From assembly GCF_009931695.1 (NCBI RefSeq), contig NZ_CP048000.1, forward strand, positions 2,125,501 to 2,189,500: DNA of 64,000 nt, given 5' to 3'. A model generated the notes under the pieces. That model was given only the letters and a program-made list of their open reading frames with translations. It was not told the DNA's origin and did no database searches. The DNA comes from Anaerocolumna sedimenticola. Lineage in GTDB: Bacteria > Bacillota > Clostridia > Lachnospirales > Lachnospiraceae. Position numbers and translations under genes: made by a program. Positions 53,657 to 62,453 of this stretch are shown piece by piece (positions within the stretch are counted from its first letter, which is position 1; the number at the start of each line of letters is the position of its first letter).

Positions 53657-54104
53657 TTGAAAATACATCTGTTCAGGCGGAGAGTAAGGAACCGTTAGCT
53701 TTGATCCAGTATATTAAGTCGTACCTGGATTTACCGGATACGGATTTAAAGACCTATTCCCCGCTTACCCTTGCATTTATCGGCGACGTGGTTTATGATT
53801 TAATCATACGTACTTTAGTTGTGGAGAATGGTAATGCTCCTGTTAATAAATTGCATAAAAAGTGAGTAATTTGGTAAAAGCTCCCGCTCAAATGGAGCTG
53901 TTTCACCATATTGAGGACAAGCTTACCGAAGAAGAGTTAGCTGTATATAAAAGAGGACGTAATGCCAAATCTTTTACTTCTGCCAAAAATGCCAGTATAA
54001 CTGAATACCGGATTGCTACCGGTTTTGAAGCTTTAATCGGATATCTTTACCTTAATAATGAATTTACACGAATTCTGGAGATAATAAAATCAGGATTAAA
54101 ATAA
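53641..54104 (+). pseudogene. mrnC: Mini-ribonuclease III, frameshifted
   Basis: Mini-RNase III lacks a dsRNA-binding domain and matures 23S rRNA. Frame 1 (53641-53865) has YSPLTLAFIGDVVYDLIIR with the catalytic aspartate and NAPVNKLHKK. Frame 2 (53862-54104) continues with SNLVKAPAQMELFHHIED, KRGRNAKS and ATGFEALIGYLYL. One missing A in the A5 run 53857-53861 explains the break; the intact protein would be 154 residues. The conserved neighbour order cysS-mrnC-rlmB argues that the gene is functional in the organism and that the indel may be an error. Confidence 0.88.
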
Positions 54105-54134
54105 TTTTGTTTCCCATATGGAGGTTAATTTGGA

Positions 54135-54874
54135 ATGAGATATGAAGAATTTACAATAGAAGGCAGAAATGCAGTACTGGAGGCTTTTCGTTCCGGAAAA
54201 ACCATAGACAGGCTGTTTATCTTAGATGGATGTCAGGATGGACCAATCAAATCCATAACAAGAGAAGCAAGAAAAGGTGATACGATCATTACTTTCGTAA
54301 AAAAGAAAGACTGGATCAGTTGTCCGAATCCGGAAAGCATCAGGGTGTAATAGCATATGCTGCAGCGTATGAATATGCAGAAATAGATGATATGTTAGAA
54401 GCAGCCAAAGAAAAGGGAGAACCCCCTTTCTTAATTTTATTAGATAATATAGAAGATCCACATAATCTGGGAGCGATTATCAGGACTGCAAATCAGGCAG
54501 GAGCCCACGGGGTAATCATTCCTAAAAGGCGAGCGGTCGGATTAACTGCAACCGTTGCAAAAACATCAGCAGGAGCGATTAATTATACTCCGGTTGCCAA
54601 GGTAACCAATTTAGCTGCAACGATAGAAGAACTGAAAGAAAAAGGGCTTTGGTTTGTCTGCGCAGATATGGATGGCGAAATCATGTATAAACTAGGTCTA
54701 CGTGGTCCTATCGGACTGGTAATTGGAAGCGAAGGAGAAGGGGTTGGCAGATTAATTAAGGAAAAGTGTGATTTTACCGCTAAAATCCCTATGTTTGGCA
54801 ATATTGATTCCCTGAATGCTTCCGTAGCTGCGGGGGTTTTGGCATATGAAATTGTAAGGCAAAGAATGGGTTGA
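54135..54874 (+). pseudogene. rlmB: 23S rRNA 2'-O-ribose G2251 methyltransferase RlmB (TrmH family), frameshifted
   Basis: SPOUT methyltransferase. Frame 1 (54135-54350) is the substrate-binding N terminus (IEGRNAVLEAFRSGKTIDRL). Frame 2 (54320-54874) has HQGVIAYAAAYEYAEIDD, LDNIEDPHNLGAIIRTA, LVIGSEGEGVGRLI and IDSLNASVAAGVLAYE, the three knot motifs. One missing A in the A6 run at 54299-54304 separates them; the restored protein is 246 residues with KKERLDQLSESGKHQG across the joint. A terminator follows. Confidence 0.9.
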
Positions 54875-54916
54875 TTTTAACTTAAGAATAACTTACTAGT
54901 ATAAACAAATAAAGAA

Positions 54917-54980
54917 AAGAAGCTGTTCAAATAGGTATATATTACGGTGTATGACTTACTACTTAACAGCTTCTTTTTTT
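54917..54980 (+). terminator. Terminator of the cysE-cysS-mrnC-rlmB operon
   Basis: AGAAGCTGTT and AACAGCTTCT pair across a 38-nt loop, followed by TTTTTTTT. Confidence 0.8.
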
Positions 54981-55026
54981 TGCGAAAGTAAAGTGAGAAT
55001 CAGCAAGCTTGCTTGCAATAATTGGA
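54980..55026. repeat. Dispersed palindromic repeat, module A only
   Basis: GCGAAAGTAAAGTGAGAATC, AGCAAGCTTGCTTGC, AATAATTGGAT: matches module A at 5771 and 7025. It starts at the T-run of the rlmB operon terminator. Confidence 0.7.
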
Positions 55027-55030
55027 TCGC

Positions 55031-55837
55031 CTAATTTTTATTTTCATTACCGAATTTTTTTAATAAATATCTCTTTTTGTATTTTAATTTGCTGTATTTT
55101 CCTACTTTCTGAATTACATTGTAGTTAACAATTCCGCCTACCGCACCAACAATCGGTATACCCTGAATAAACTTGGCAGTTAATAACGAATTGGATAAAA
55201 CGGAGGAGGTTAATTTCATTTGTTCTTCCAAATCCATATTAGTGCAAATCTGGTGATCCGTTTTATAACCGAAAGAATCGATTTCCTTATTCACTTCTTT
55301 TTGTTTCTCTTCTTTGGACAAAGCTCCCCGGATAAGCATTAAGATATACGTTTTTTCAGTCGGAGTATTATAATCAAAGCCATAGCTTAAGGCAACCTCA
55401 TTAATGGTTTTAATGATTAAAGAGATAAGAATCGGAATATCAGGTAATCCGATTCCAAGAGCACCTAAAACACTGCCCTCCAGCACGGAAAAGGAAGTAT
55501 TGATAACATTGGAATAATTAGAGGGTTTATCAAGGCGTTTAACGGATTTATTATTGAATTTCCTCTGTATGGCATAATCATTTATTTCAAATTCAAACTG
55601 TTTGTTTTCTTTATTATATGTTTTCTCAATATACTCATTCCCTTTTTCAAAAAATAATTTAAAGCTCTTATAGAAAGCCGTTTCTAGGGTATTATTTAAT
55701 TTCTCCGGTACCTTTTCCTGAATTTTATCTACAAAAGGTAATATTTTATTTTTTAGGAAAGGGATATCCTTAGGGTTTAATATAGTATCTTCTTTCCTAT
55801 CTAATTTTTTCATTTGTTTCACAAACATTCGGTCCAT
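55031..55837 (-). CDS. EcsC-family protein
   Basis: A 268-residue protein with the EcsC-like pattern: a charged N terminus, VEGS-like SVLEGSVLGALGIGLPDIPIL with a hydrophobic glycine-rich segment, TEKTYILMLIRGALS and IPIVGAVGGIVNYNVIQKV near the end. The two hydrophobic stretches suggest membrane association. EcsC is linked to the Ecs ABC exporter and secretion in Bacillus, but no Ecs genes are here and the biochemical role is unknown. Minus strand, start near AAAGGACAT. Confidence 0.85.
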   Translation of the reverse strand: MDRMFVKQMKKLDRKEDTILNPKDIPFLKNKILPFVDKIQEKVPEKLNNTLETAFYKSFKLFFEKGNEYIEKTYNKENKQFEFEINDYAIQRKFNNKSVKRLDKPSNYSNVINTSFSVLEGSVLGALGIGLPDIPILISLIIKTINEVALSYGFDYNTPTEKTYILMLIRGALSKEEKQKEVNKEIDSFGYKTDHQICTNMDLEEQMKLTSSVLSNSLLTAKFIQGIPIVGAVGGIVNYNVIQKVGKYSKLKYKKRYLLKKFGNENKN

Positions 55838-56479
55838 ATCTATGTCCTTTCTAAATCAGATTATTACAATGATTGAAGATATAATTTTATCTTTATGATA
55901 TTATATACCAATTAAAGCATTTTGTATAACATATATCCCTTTTATGGTATTATAAATTTCATGATCGCCAATTTTAAAACTCTATATAATATGATTCCAG
56001 AAAGGATAGTTGATGCAGATATTTTTCAAAGGAATAAAGAAAAGGCCCTATGCATTTGGTGGGCGCACAGGGCAAATTTTGGGATGTTATACTGGGGAAA
56101 TATAACATCTAAATAATAGCAGAATGTATTTTTATTTGCAATGTGAATATTTACCAGGTGTTATCAAGTTGCAATCAAAGTCGCAGTTCCTGTTGGTGCA
56201 GGAGCGGTTATTAACATTTTGACACTTTAGTACAAAAATAAGTCACTGTAGTGGAAGAACTATTTTTGGGTGTATCTATTTCTTAATTGCAGGCTATCAA
56301 TACAGTAACATCATCAGTTTTTGGATAGGCAGTATCACACGGTAGCTGCCTTTACCATGCAGTAACTTTATTATCGATAACCCCCAAATATACCCCACAG
56401 CATCAAAAAAGCACTCATTTCTGAGTGCTAAAATTTTTAATAATCGCCGTAACCCTTGATTTATCTATCTTTTTAACTA
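55838..56479. other. 640-bp intergenic region
   Basis: No convincing gene. A 64-codon frame at 55922-56116 lacks a ribosome site and family features. Hairpins: GATGTTATA/TATAACATC (56073-56110) and AGCACTCA/TGAGTGCT (56408-56431) before the tRNA-Thr 3' side, the latter probably the tRNA terminator on the minus strand. Confidence 0.5.
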
Positions 56480-56552
56480 AGCTGCCAACGGGAATCGAAC
56501 CCGTGACCTCCACCTTACCAAGGTGACGCTCTACCGACTGAGCCATGGCAGC
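56480..56552 (-). tRNA. tRNA-Thr (anticodon GGT)
   Basis: On the minus strand: acceptor GCTGCCA/TGGCAGC, D arm GCTC..GAGC, anticodon stem TCACC/GGTGG with loop TTGGTAA (anticodon GGT), T arm ACGGGTTCGATTCCCGT, discriminator T. 73 nt. It lies 87 nt downstream of sigH in the same direction. Confidence 0.95.
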
Positions 56553-56639
56553 ACAAACATATGGGTGAATTAAACGAACGATAATAGAATTACCATATGA
56601 AGATTAAACAATACATTTATCAACAATGAAAAATAGTAT

Positions 56640-57272
56640 TTAATACAATTCTTTTAAAACTTTGTTTAATTTCAGTTTAATTCTCTGCAGGGCATTATCA
56701 ATTGACTTTGGCTCTTTTTTTAACTTGTCCGCTATCTGTAAATAAGAGAAGTCAAATAAATATAAATCTAAAACATCTTTTTCAAATTGACTTAAATGCC
56801 TTACGAGTTCATATTCTAACATATTAGTACTCTCTTTGTCAATAACTAATTCTTCCGGATTTGAAATTTTATTTTCATACATCAAATCCACTAAGGATTC
56901 TTTTTCCTCAAAGTCAGTATTTTCATTGTATGCAGGGGTATATAGAGACACATAAGTATTAAGAGGCAGATTTTTTTTACGGTTGGATGCCTTAATAGCA
57001 CTGTATATTTGTCTGGAGATGCAAAGATCGGCGAAATTATGAAAAGAATTATCCTTGCCCGGATTATAATCTCTTATGGCTTTATATAGACCGATCATGC
57101 CTTCCTGTATTAAATCATCTTTATCACCGCCGATTAAGTAGAGAGCTTTTGCTTTTTTTCTCACCAGATTCTTATAACGGTTTAACATATAATCCATAGC
57201 ATCCGAGTCGTTGCTGCGAATTAATTCAATAATATCCTCATCAGATAAAGCATCCATTTTTTCCTCAAGCAT
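56640..57272 (-). CDS. sigH: RNA polymerase sporulation sigma factor SigH
   Basis: Stationary-phase/early-sporulation sigma-70 factor. The 210-residue protein has region 2 (DAMDYMLNRYKNLVRKKAKA, then DLIQEGMIGLYKAIRDYNP, SFHNFADLCISRQIYSAIK) and region 4 (LSQFEKDVLDLYLFDFSYLQ, IADKLKKEPKSIDNALQRIK), as in Spo0H. In many Clostridia it follows rlmB in the same direction; here it is on the opposite strand with other genes between. Confidence 0.94.
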   Translation of the reverse strand: MLEEKMDALSDEDIIELIRSNDSDAMDYMLNRYKNLVRKKAKALYLIGGDKDDLIQEGMIGLYKAIRDYNPGKDNSFHNFADLCISRQIYSAIKASNRKKNLPLNTYVSLYTPAYNENTDFEEKESLVDLMYENKISNPEELVIDKESTNMLEYELVRHLSQFEKDVLDLYLFDFSYLQIADKLKKEPKSIDNALQRIKLKLNKVLKELY

Positions 57273-57291
57273 TGTATCCCACCTTCTATAA

Positions 57292-57675
57292 TTATTTCAG
57301 CATGAATATTAACTTTTTAATTACACCTATTTGAAGAGTCATTATACCGTAACCGCCGAGTATACCGGTAATCAAACGGCGGTGATTGGTAGATGATTTG
57401 ATTTTACAGGCTTGGATAACCCAATCTGTTATCATACATATACAACTGAAAATGGAAAAGACACTGTGAAAACCAAATATTATATAACCGGGGACTGCCA
57501 GGAGGTACCCGATTAGCACACCGGTGCATCTTGCACAAATAGGCATCTGATAACCTTTATAAAAGAAACTGCGCTCCGGCATCTGATGGCATCCGGTTCG
57601 TTCTCCCAGAGCCATACACTTACACCATAATTGATAACTTTTCTGTGATTGAATGGAATGGTCTGTCTTATTCAT
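57292..57675 (-). CDS. DUF2085 family membrane protein
   Basis: A 127-residue protein with the family core GCHQMPERSFFYKGYQMPIC (C, H, R) and ARCTGVLIGYLL, then two or three transmembrane helices (about 50-72, 75-92, 105-122). Conserved Cys and His residues near the membrane suggest metal binding or redox chemistry, but the function is unknown. It lies 19 nt upstream of sigH and 7 nt after the zinc-ribbon gene, so the three likely form one operon. Confidence 0.85.
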   Translation of the reverse strand: MNKTDHSIQSQKSYQLWCKCMALGERTGCHQMPERSFFYKGYQMPICARCTGVLIGYLLAVPGYIIFGFHSVFSIFSCICMITDWVIQACKIKSSTNHRRLITGILGGYGIMTLQIGVIKKLIFMLK

Positions 57676-57682
57676 AAATTAC

Positions 57683-57895
57683 TTATACCCTGAATTTCCG
57701 GCCGCAATGGTTACATATCCAGAATGCTTTTTTGGAAGTATGGCTTTCGCCCATGCCGCATAAGCCGCATAACCATCCGATAGGGCCAAGAATTAAATAA
57801 CCGCAGCAGCCTTTAAAAAAACCGAACCCTTTTTGGCGGGATTCCACCTCTTCGATAATATGACAATTATCAGAACCACACGAAGGACATCTCAT
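57683..57895 (-). CDS. Zinc-ribbon small protein
   Basis: A 70-residue protein with CPSCGSDNC at the N terminus and CNHCGRKF at the C terminus, a likely single zinc site made of two CxxC knuckles. Between them is a glycine/hydrophobic segment (GCCGYLILGPIGWLCGLCGMG) that could sit in or on a membrane; the quoted run is 21 residues in the protein and only its pattern matters. Stop is 7 nt before the DUF2085 gene. Function unknown. Confidence 0.8.
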   Translation of the reverse strand: MRCPSCGSDNCHIIEEVESRQKGFGFFKGCCGYLILGPIGWLCGLCGMGESHTSKKAFWICNHCGRKFRV

Positions 57896-58323
57896 GTTAA
57901 CACCTTTCTCTTTATAAGAAATTTTCTGCAGGAATACATCGATTAACTACAGTAATCTCTTGTATTATTAAGATATAAATACTATTATATACAGTTTAAC
58001 ATAGGAAACTTTGATTTTCAATAAAGTCACCATTTTATTTTTGAATTCGAAAGGAATAAGTTATAAGTGATTCATATTTTACCATTTTTTATTAATTTAA
58101 TTAATGAAAACACAAATTTAGATATATATTCATCTAAAATTTAATAAAAATTAAATTTATATTGATTTAATACAGAAATAATGTACAATTATAGTATGAA
58201 TTTTTAATAAATTTACATAAAAGCCGATAAAGTATTATAAAATAGAAAAATGAGTAATTAAAAAATTAATAAAAATTATTAAATTATTTATGGGAAATTT
58301 ACACATATACAGGAGAATATGAT
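57896..58323. other. Divergent AT-rich intergenic region
   Basis: No gene seen. About 430 bp of very AT-rich sequence between outward-facing genes, probably carrying both promoters. CAGGAGA (58311-58317) serves the LacI-type gene. Confidence 0.5.
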
Positions 58324-59355
58324 ATGGGGATTAAAGTTAAAGATTTGGCTCATATTTTAAATTTATCATCATCGACAGTATCTTTAGTATTAAATAATAA
58401 ACCTGGCATTAGTGAAGAAACAAGGGCACGTGTTTTTCAAGCGATTAAAGATTTAGGGTTCGAAGAACTATATGCATCAGAAATAGCGGATAAGAAAAGT
58501 TACCTTTTTATGATATATCAGAAAAGTGTAATAGAACCAGGCGGTGATTCCTGTCTATCATCCGGGTTTTCAGAAATTATGGAAGGGGTCCAAAGCCAGA
58601 TGAAAGCCAGAGGGTTTAATTTGATGATATCTTATATCAATGAAGAATCCATCTTTGCGGAACTGAATAAGGTAAGAAAAGAAAATCTGGAAGGAATTTT
58701 GATTCTTGCTACGGATATGTCGGAAAAGCAGATTACTTTTCTGGAGGAGATAAAAATACCGGTTGTTATGATTGATAACTATATGGAACATAAAAAATTT
58801 AGCTGTATTACCGTTAATAACGAAAAAGGTGTTTATGAAGCTGTGAAGTACCTGAAAGATATGGGACATAAGAGAATCGGATACTTACATATTAACAACC
58901 GCACCATGAATTTTTCAGAACGGTTTTATGGATATTTGAGAGCAATGGAGCTATGCGGGTTATACATAGATCGTGAGGACATTTTTAAGGTAACTGCTTA
59001 TGGTGAAGAATGGGCTTATCAGGAACTTAAAAATATGTTGAAAAACAGGGAACTGCCAACTGCATTTTTTGCAGATAATGATATTCTGGCAGTATGTGCA
59101 ATAAGGGTACTGCGGGAATTGGGTTATAAAATACCGGAGGACATCTCAATAGTGGGCTTTGAAAATACGGCACTATCTGAATTAACAGATCCGCCGCTTA
59201 CCACCATTCACATACCTCAGAATTTAATTGGTATCATTGCTGCTAATACGGTTATAGACACTGGGAAAGAACTGAAAGGCTTGTTAAAAATTGAAGTTGG
59301 AACAAGTTTAATTATTCGTAATAGTGTTAAACGATTAAATTTACTTCACGATTAA
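58324..59355 (+). CDS. LacI-family transcription regulator
   Basis: A 343-residue regulator. The N-terminal helix-turn-helix is VKDLAHILNLSSSTVSLVLN with hinge region GISEETRARVFQAIKDLGF. The periplasmic-binding-like effector domain includes GILILATDMSEKQ, VVMIDNYMEH, YLKDMGHKRIGYLH, FFADNDILAVCAIRVLRELG and IPEDISIVGFENT. It precedes a YesM/YesN pair and a sugar importer and probably controls them in response to a sugar. Confidence 0.92.
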   Translation: MGIKVKDLAHILNLSSSTVSLVLNNKPGISEETRARVFQAIKDLGFEELYASEIADKKSYLFMIYQKSVIEPGGDSCLSSGFSEIMEGVQSQMKARGFNLMISYINEESIFAELNKVRKENLEGILILATDMSEKQITFLEEIKIPVVMIDNYMEHKKFSCITVNNEKGVYEAVKYLKDMGHKRIGYLHINNRTMNFSERFYGYLRAMELCGLYIDREDIFKVTAYGEEWAYQELKNMLKNRELPTAFFADNDILAVCAIRVLRELGYKIPEDISIVGFENTALSELTDPPLTTIHIPQNLIGIIAANTVIDTGKELKGLLKIEVGTSLIIRNSVKRLNLLHD

Positions 59356-59370
59356 AGGAGTACTGATTGA

Positions 59371-61086
59371 ATGGATTTATTGAAAAAGTTGAAAATAAAG
59401 GACCAGATATTGTTGGCGATGATTATAGGATCGCTGTTATCCAGTGCCGTACTGGGTGTGGCAATCTTTAATATCTCAAAAATTACGATAGAAAATAATT
59501 ATAAGAATTCTCATACTTATAATCTTCAGGTGTCCAGTAATATTATTGACATCCAGTTAAAAAGCATAATTGAATTGGGAAGAAGTGTTTTAAACAACGA
59601 CTCCTTTAAAAAAGCCCTGACCGGTGAAGAAAATAATAAAAACGGCAGATATTTTTCCAGCATAAACAGCCTGACGATCAGCCGGACGGTCAGCGAGATT
59701 GCTTCCCATGATGTTTTAATAGATGGCATCACAATAATCAATGAAAATGGGAATTTACTCTTTTTCTCGAAGAGAAGTATTCCCAGCGGTTATTATAAAT
59801 ATTATTATTCCAAAGATAATTTCCTGGAAAATGCTTGGATTCAAAAAGCCAGAGAAGCAAAAGGAAAAGAAGTTTTTTACGGCTATAATGTATTAATCCC
59901 GGACCAGGAAGGAGATACCATTTCTTATGTGAAAAATCTTATCAATCCCAGAAACGGAAGTTCCATGGGTTTTATGGTTGTAAATATAAGAAAAAAATTA
60001 TTGGACAAGGCTTTTGGCACATTAAATGAAGGGTATTCCACAAACCGGTACATGATTATTGATGAGAACAGTATTTATCCCAGTGTGTATTTTAACGGGG
60101 ACCAGTCAGCTAAAAACATCATTCTGGAAGACTATTTAAAGAAAAATACAAGAGGAAAATATTTATTCAGCAGTTACTTAAATGATTCCACAGGCTGGAT
60201 GGCCGTAAACGTTATTGAAAAAGAAGAGTTAAAACGTGACAGTGCTTATATTGGGGAAGTTATTCTTGTAGTGGTATTTATGTTAATTTTATTAAGTATT
60301 TATATATCCAGAATCATATCCAACCAAATCAGCAAACCTTTAAATGTTCTGGAAAGAACCATCGAAGCAGTTGGAGAGGGCCACAGGCATATTGAAGATG
60401 AATTTGATAATAGTGAAATTGGTATAATCGGCAATAAATTTAAGGAAATGGTTAACAATAACCTGGAATTAAGGGAACGGCTGTTAAATGCCCAGATAAA
60501 TGAAAGGGAAGCGGAACTATTACTGCTTCAGGCTCAGATAAATCCCCACTTTTTATATAATACACTGGATTCCCTGTATTTTATGGCGATCATAAAACAC
60601 GATGATGACATTGCCAAGATGGTACTTGCCCTTTCCAATACCTTTAAGCTGAGTCTGAATAAGGGGGATAAATTTATCTCGGTGCGGGATGAAGTAAGCA
60701 GGATAAAAGAATATATGACAATTCAGAATATGCGTTACAATGACAGATTTGAATTGATTCTTGATATTGAGGAAATAAGGGACTATAAAATCATTAATTT
60801 TATTCTGCAGCCATTTGTTGAAAATGCCATGTATCATGGTTTGGAAGCGAAAATCGGCAAAGGTTTCATAAAAATTGAAGGAAGACATGAGGAGGGTAAT
60901 CTGTACTTTAAGATAATAGATAATGGTGTGGGTATGGAAGACCTTTCGGTACTTGATAATGGGTATGGCGTTAAAAATGTAAAAGAACGTATTAAATTAT
61001 TTTATGGAGACGAATACGGAGTCTCTTTTACCAGTGAACCAAATGTTGGTACAACCGTATCAATTGTGATACGGGCCAGGAATTAG
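59371..61086 (+). CDS. YesM-type sensor histidine kinase
   Basis: A 571-residue membrane kinase. TM1 is at about 12-33 and TM2 at about 290-312, enclosing an extracellular Cache-like sensor domain. HAMP follows at about 313-365. The His_kinase domain has QINPHFLYNTL with H393 as the phosphorylated residue. The ATPase part has LQPFVENAMYHG (N box), IDNGVGM and GYGVKNVKERIKLFYG. It begins 15 nt after the LacI gene, with AAGGAG before the ATG. Confidence 0.93.
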   Translation: MDLLKKLKIKDQILLAMIIGSLLSSAVLGVAIFNISKITIENNYKNSHTYNLQVSSNIIDIQLKSIIELGRSVLNNDSFKKALTGEENNKNGRYFSSINSLTISRTVSEIASHDVLIDGITIINENGNLLFFSKRSIPSGYYKYYYSKDNFLENAWIQKAREAKGKEVFYGYNVLIPDQEGDTISYVKNLINPRNGSSMGFMVVNIRKKLLDKAFGTLNEGYSTNRYMIIDENSIYPSVYFNGDQSAKNIILEDYLKKNTRGKYLFSSYLNDSTGWMAVNVIEKEELKRDSAYIGEVILVVVFMLILLSIYISRIISNQISKPLNVLERTIEAVGEGHRHIEDEFDNSEIGIIGNKFKEMVNNNLELRERLLNAQINEREAELLLLQAQINPHFLYNTLDSLYFMAIIKHDDDIAKMVLALSNTFKLSLNKGDKFISVRDEVSRIKEYMTIQNMRYNDRFELILDIEEIRDYKIINFILQPFVENAMYHGLEAKIGKGFIKIEGRHEEGNLYFKIIDNGVGMEDLSVLDNGYGVKNVKERIKLFYGDEYGVSFTSEPNVGTTVSIVIRARN

Positions 61087-61096
61087 GGGGTAAGAC

Positions 61097-62161
61097 ATGT
61101 ATAAACTAGTGGTAATTGATGATGAATTTATTGTTGTAGAAGGCATCAAAGCTATGATAGCCAGAATGAAGCTTGGGTTTGAAGTTGCTGGTTTTGCCTA
61201 TGATGGGATTAAGGCGTTGGAAGTGGTTCGGGAAACCAAACCGGACATCGTCATAACAGATATCCGGATTCCAGGTTTGGATGGGCTCTCATTAATTGAA
61301 GAAGCAAAAGAATTTCTGCCTAATACCGCATTTATTGTTATCAGCGGCTATACGGAATTTGAATATGCCAGAAGAGCTTTGACCTTGGGAGTAAAGGGAT
61401 ATATTGATAAGCCGATCACCATGGAAAAGATAACGGGGATTTTAGCTTCCATAGAAAAAGAATTTGAGGGCCAAAAGCAGGCTATAAAGGAAGAACAGGA
61501 AAAACAAACCTTAAAACAGGCGTTAAATAAACATATGGACCAGTTAATCCATGGAATTATTAAAGAAAGTGCAGATATTGTGAAAGAAGAGGCTGAAAAT
61601 GTTCTCGGTGATCTGCAAAATCAGAATAATAACATGGATGAATACAAAAATGAATGCTATAAATTTCTCTGTGTATCTTTAGGAGTATTTTTGGAGCAAA
61701 AAAAGCAATATGAGCGGGAAACCTTGATATCTTATAAAGATATAGAAGAATTGGCATCTTTTGAGGAAATTAACAGATATGTAAGGGATATTATTTTAAG
61801 AATTACAGAAAGGTTGGAAGTTAGTAAATCGGGAAGCGGCCACAGGATCATAAATCAATTACTGGATTATATTAAGCAGCACTATAATAAAGATATCGGA
61901 TTGAATGAGCTGGCCGACATGGTTAATATGAATCCGGCTTATTTAAGTGTATTATTTAAAGATGAAGTAGGTATGTCTTATATAAAATATTTAACAAAGC
62001 AACGCCTTGACCATGCCAAAGAATTATTATTGGATGGTCATAAAGTTATGGAAGTCAGTGAACTGGTTGGATACAATGACTATCACTATTTCTGTAATAT
62101 TTTTAAAAAGAATTTCGGGCAAAAACCCAATGAATTCAAAGGATGTATAAGAAAAAAGTAA
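61097..62161 (+). CDS. YesN-type response regulator with AraC DNA-binding domain
   Basis: A 354-residue regulator. The receiver domain has acidic DDE (9-10), phospho-acceptor D55 in VITDIRIPG and lysine in GYIDKPIT. A coiled helical middle region follows (about 125-250). The C-terminal AraC helix-turn-helix pair is IGLNELADMVNMNPAYLSVL and VMEVSELVGYNDYHYFCNIF. It starts 10 nt after the kinase gene and probably activates the sugar importer that follows. Confidence 0.94.
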   Translation: MYKLVVIDDEFIVVEGIKAMIARMKLGFEVAGFAYDGIKALEVVRETKPDIVITDIRIPGLDGLSLIEEAKEFLPNTAFIVISGYTEFEYARRALTLGVKGYIDKPITMEKITGILASIEKEFEGQKQAIKEEQEKQTLKQALNKHMDQLIHGIIKESADIVKEEAENVLGDLQNQNNNMDEYKNECYKFLCVSLGVFLEQKKQYERETLISYKDIEELASFEEINRYVRDIILRITERLEVSKSGSGHRIINQLLDYIKQHYNKDIGLNELADMVNMNPAYLSVLFKDEVGMSYIKYLTKQRLDHAKELLLDGHKVMEVSELVGYNDYHYFCNIFKKNFGQKPNEFKGCIRKK

Positions 62162-62453
62162 TTTACTCGAAAAGTTTTCCGGGAGGATGTTGTGAGTAAA
62201 AGTTAGTTATTACTGGCGAGGCGGCATTCGGAATATAAAACGGTCTAGCCCTCGTTAGCAGGAATTCAGGAATTTGATAAGGGCTTGACCGATTCACTGA
62301 AAATCTAAAAAAATTATACATTTTACAAAAAATGATGGACTAACAAAAGTTATATAGCTGTGATATTGTATATGTATAGAAAATATTCCGGAAGATTCTA
62401 TAACAAATAACCAAAAAATATGAAGAAGGATTTTAAGACACAGGGGTCCAAAT
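62162..62453 (+). promoter_or_regulatory. Upstream region of the second sugar importer
   Basis: Contains an imperfect stem CGGTCTAGCCCT/AGGGCTTGACCG (62241-62291) without a T-run, then an AT-rich stretch likely holding the promoter controlled by the upstream YesN- or LacI-type regulator. No clear operator was resolved. Confidence 0.45.

Noticed and set aside
55922-56116. 64-codon frame in the gap after the EcsC-like gene
   Set aside because: No ribosome site, no family features, crosses a terminator-like hairpin.
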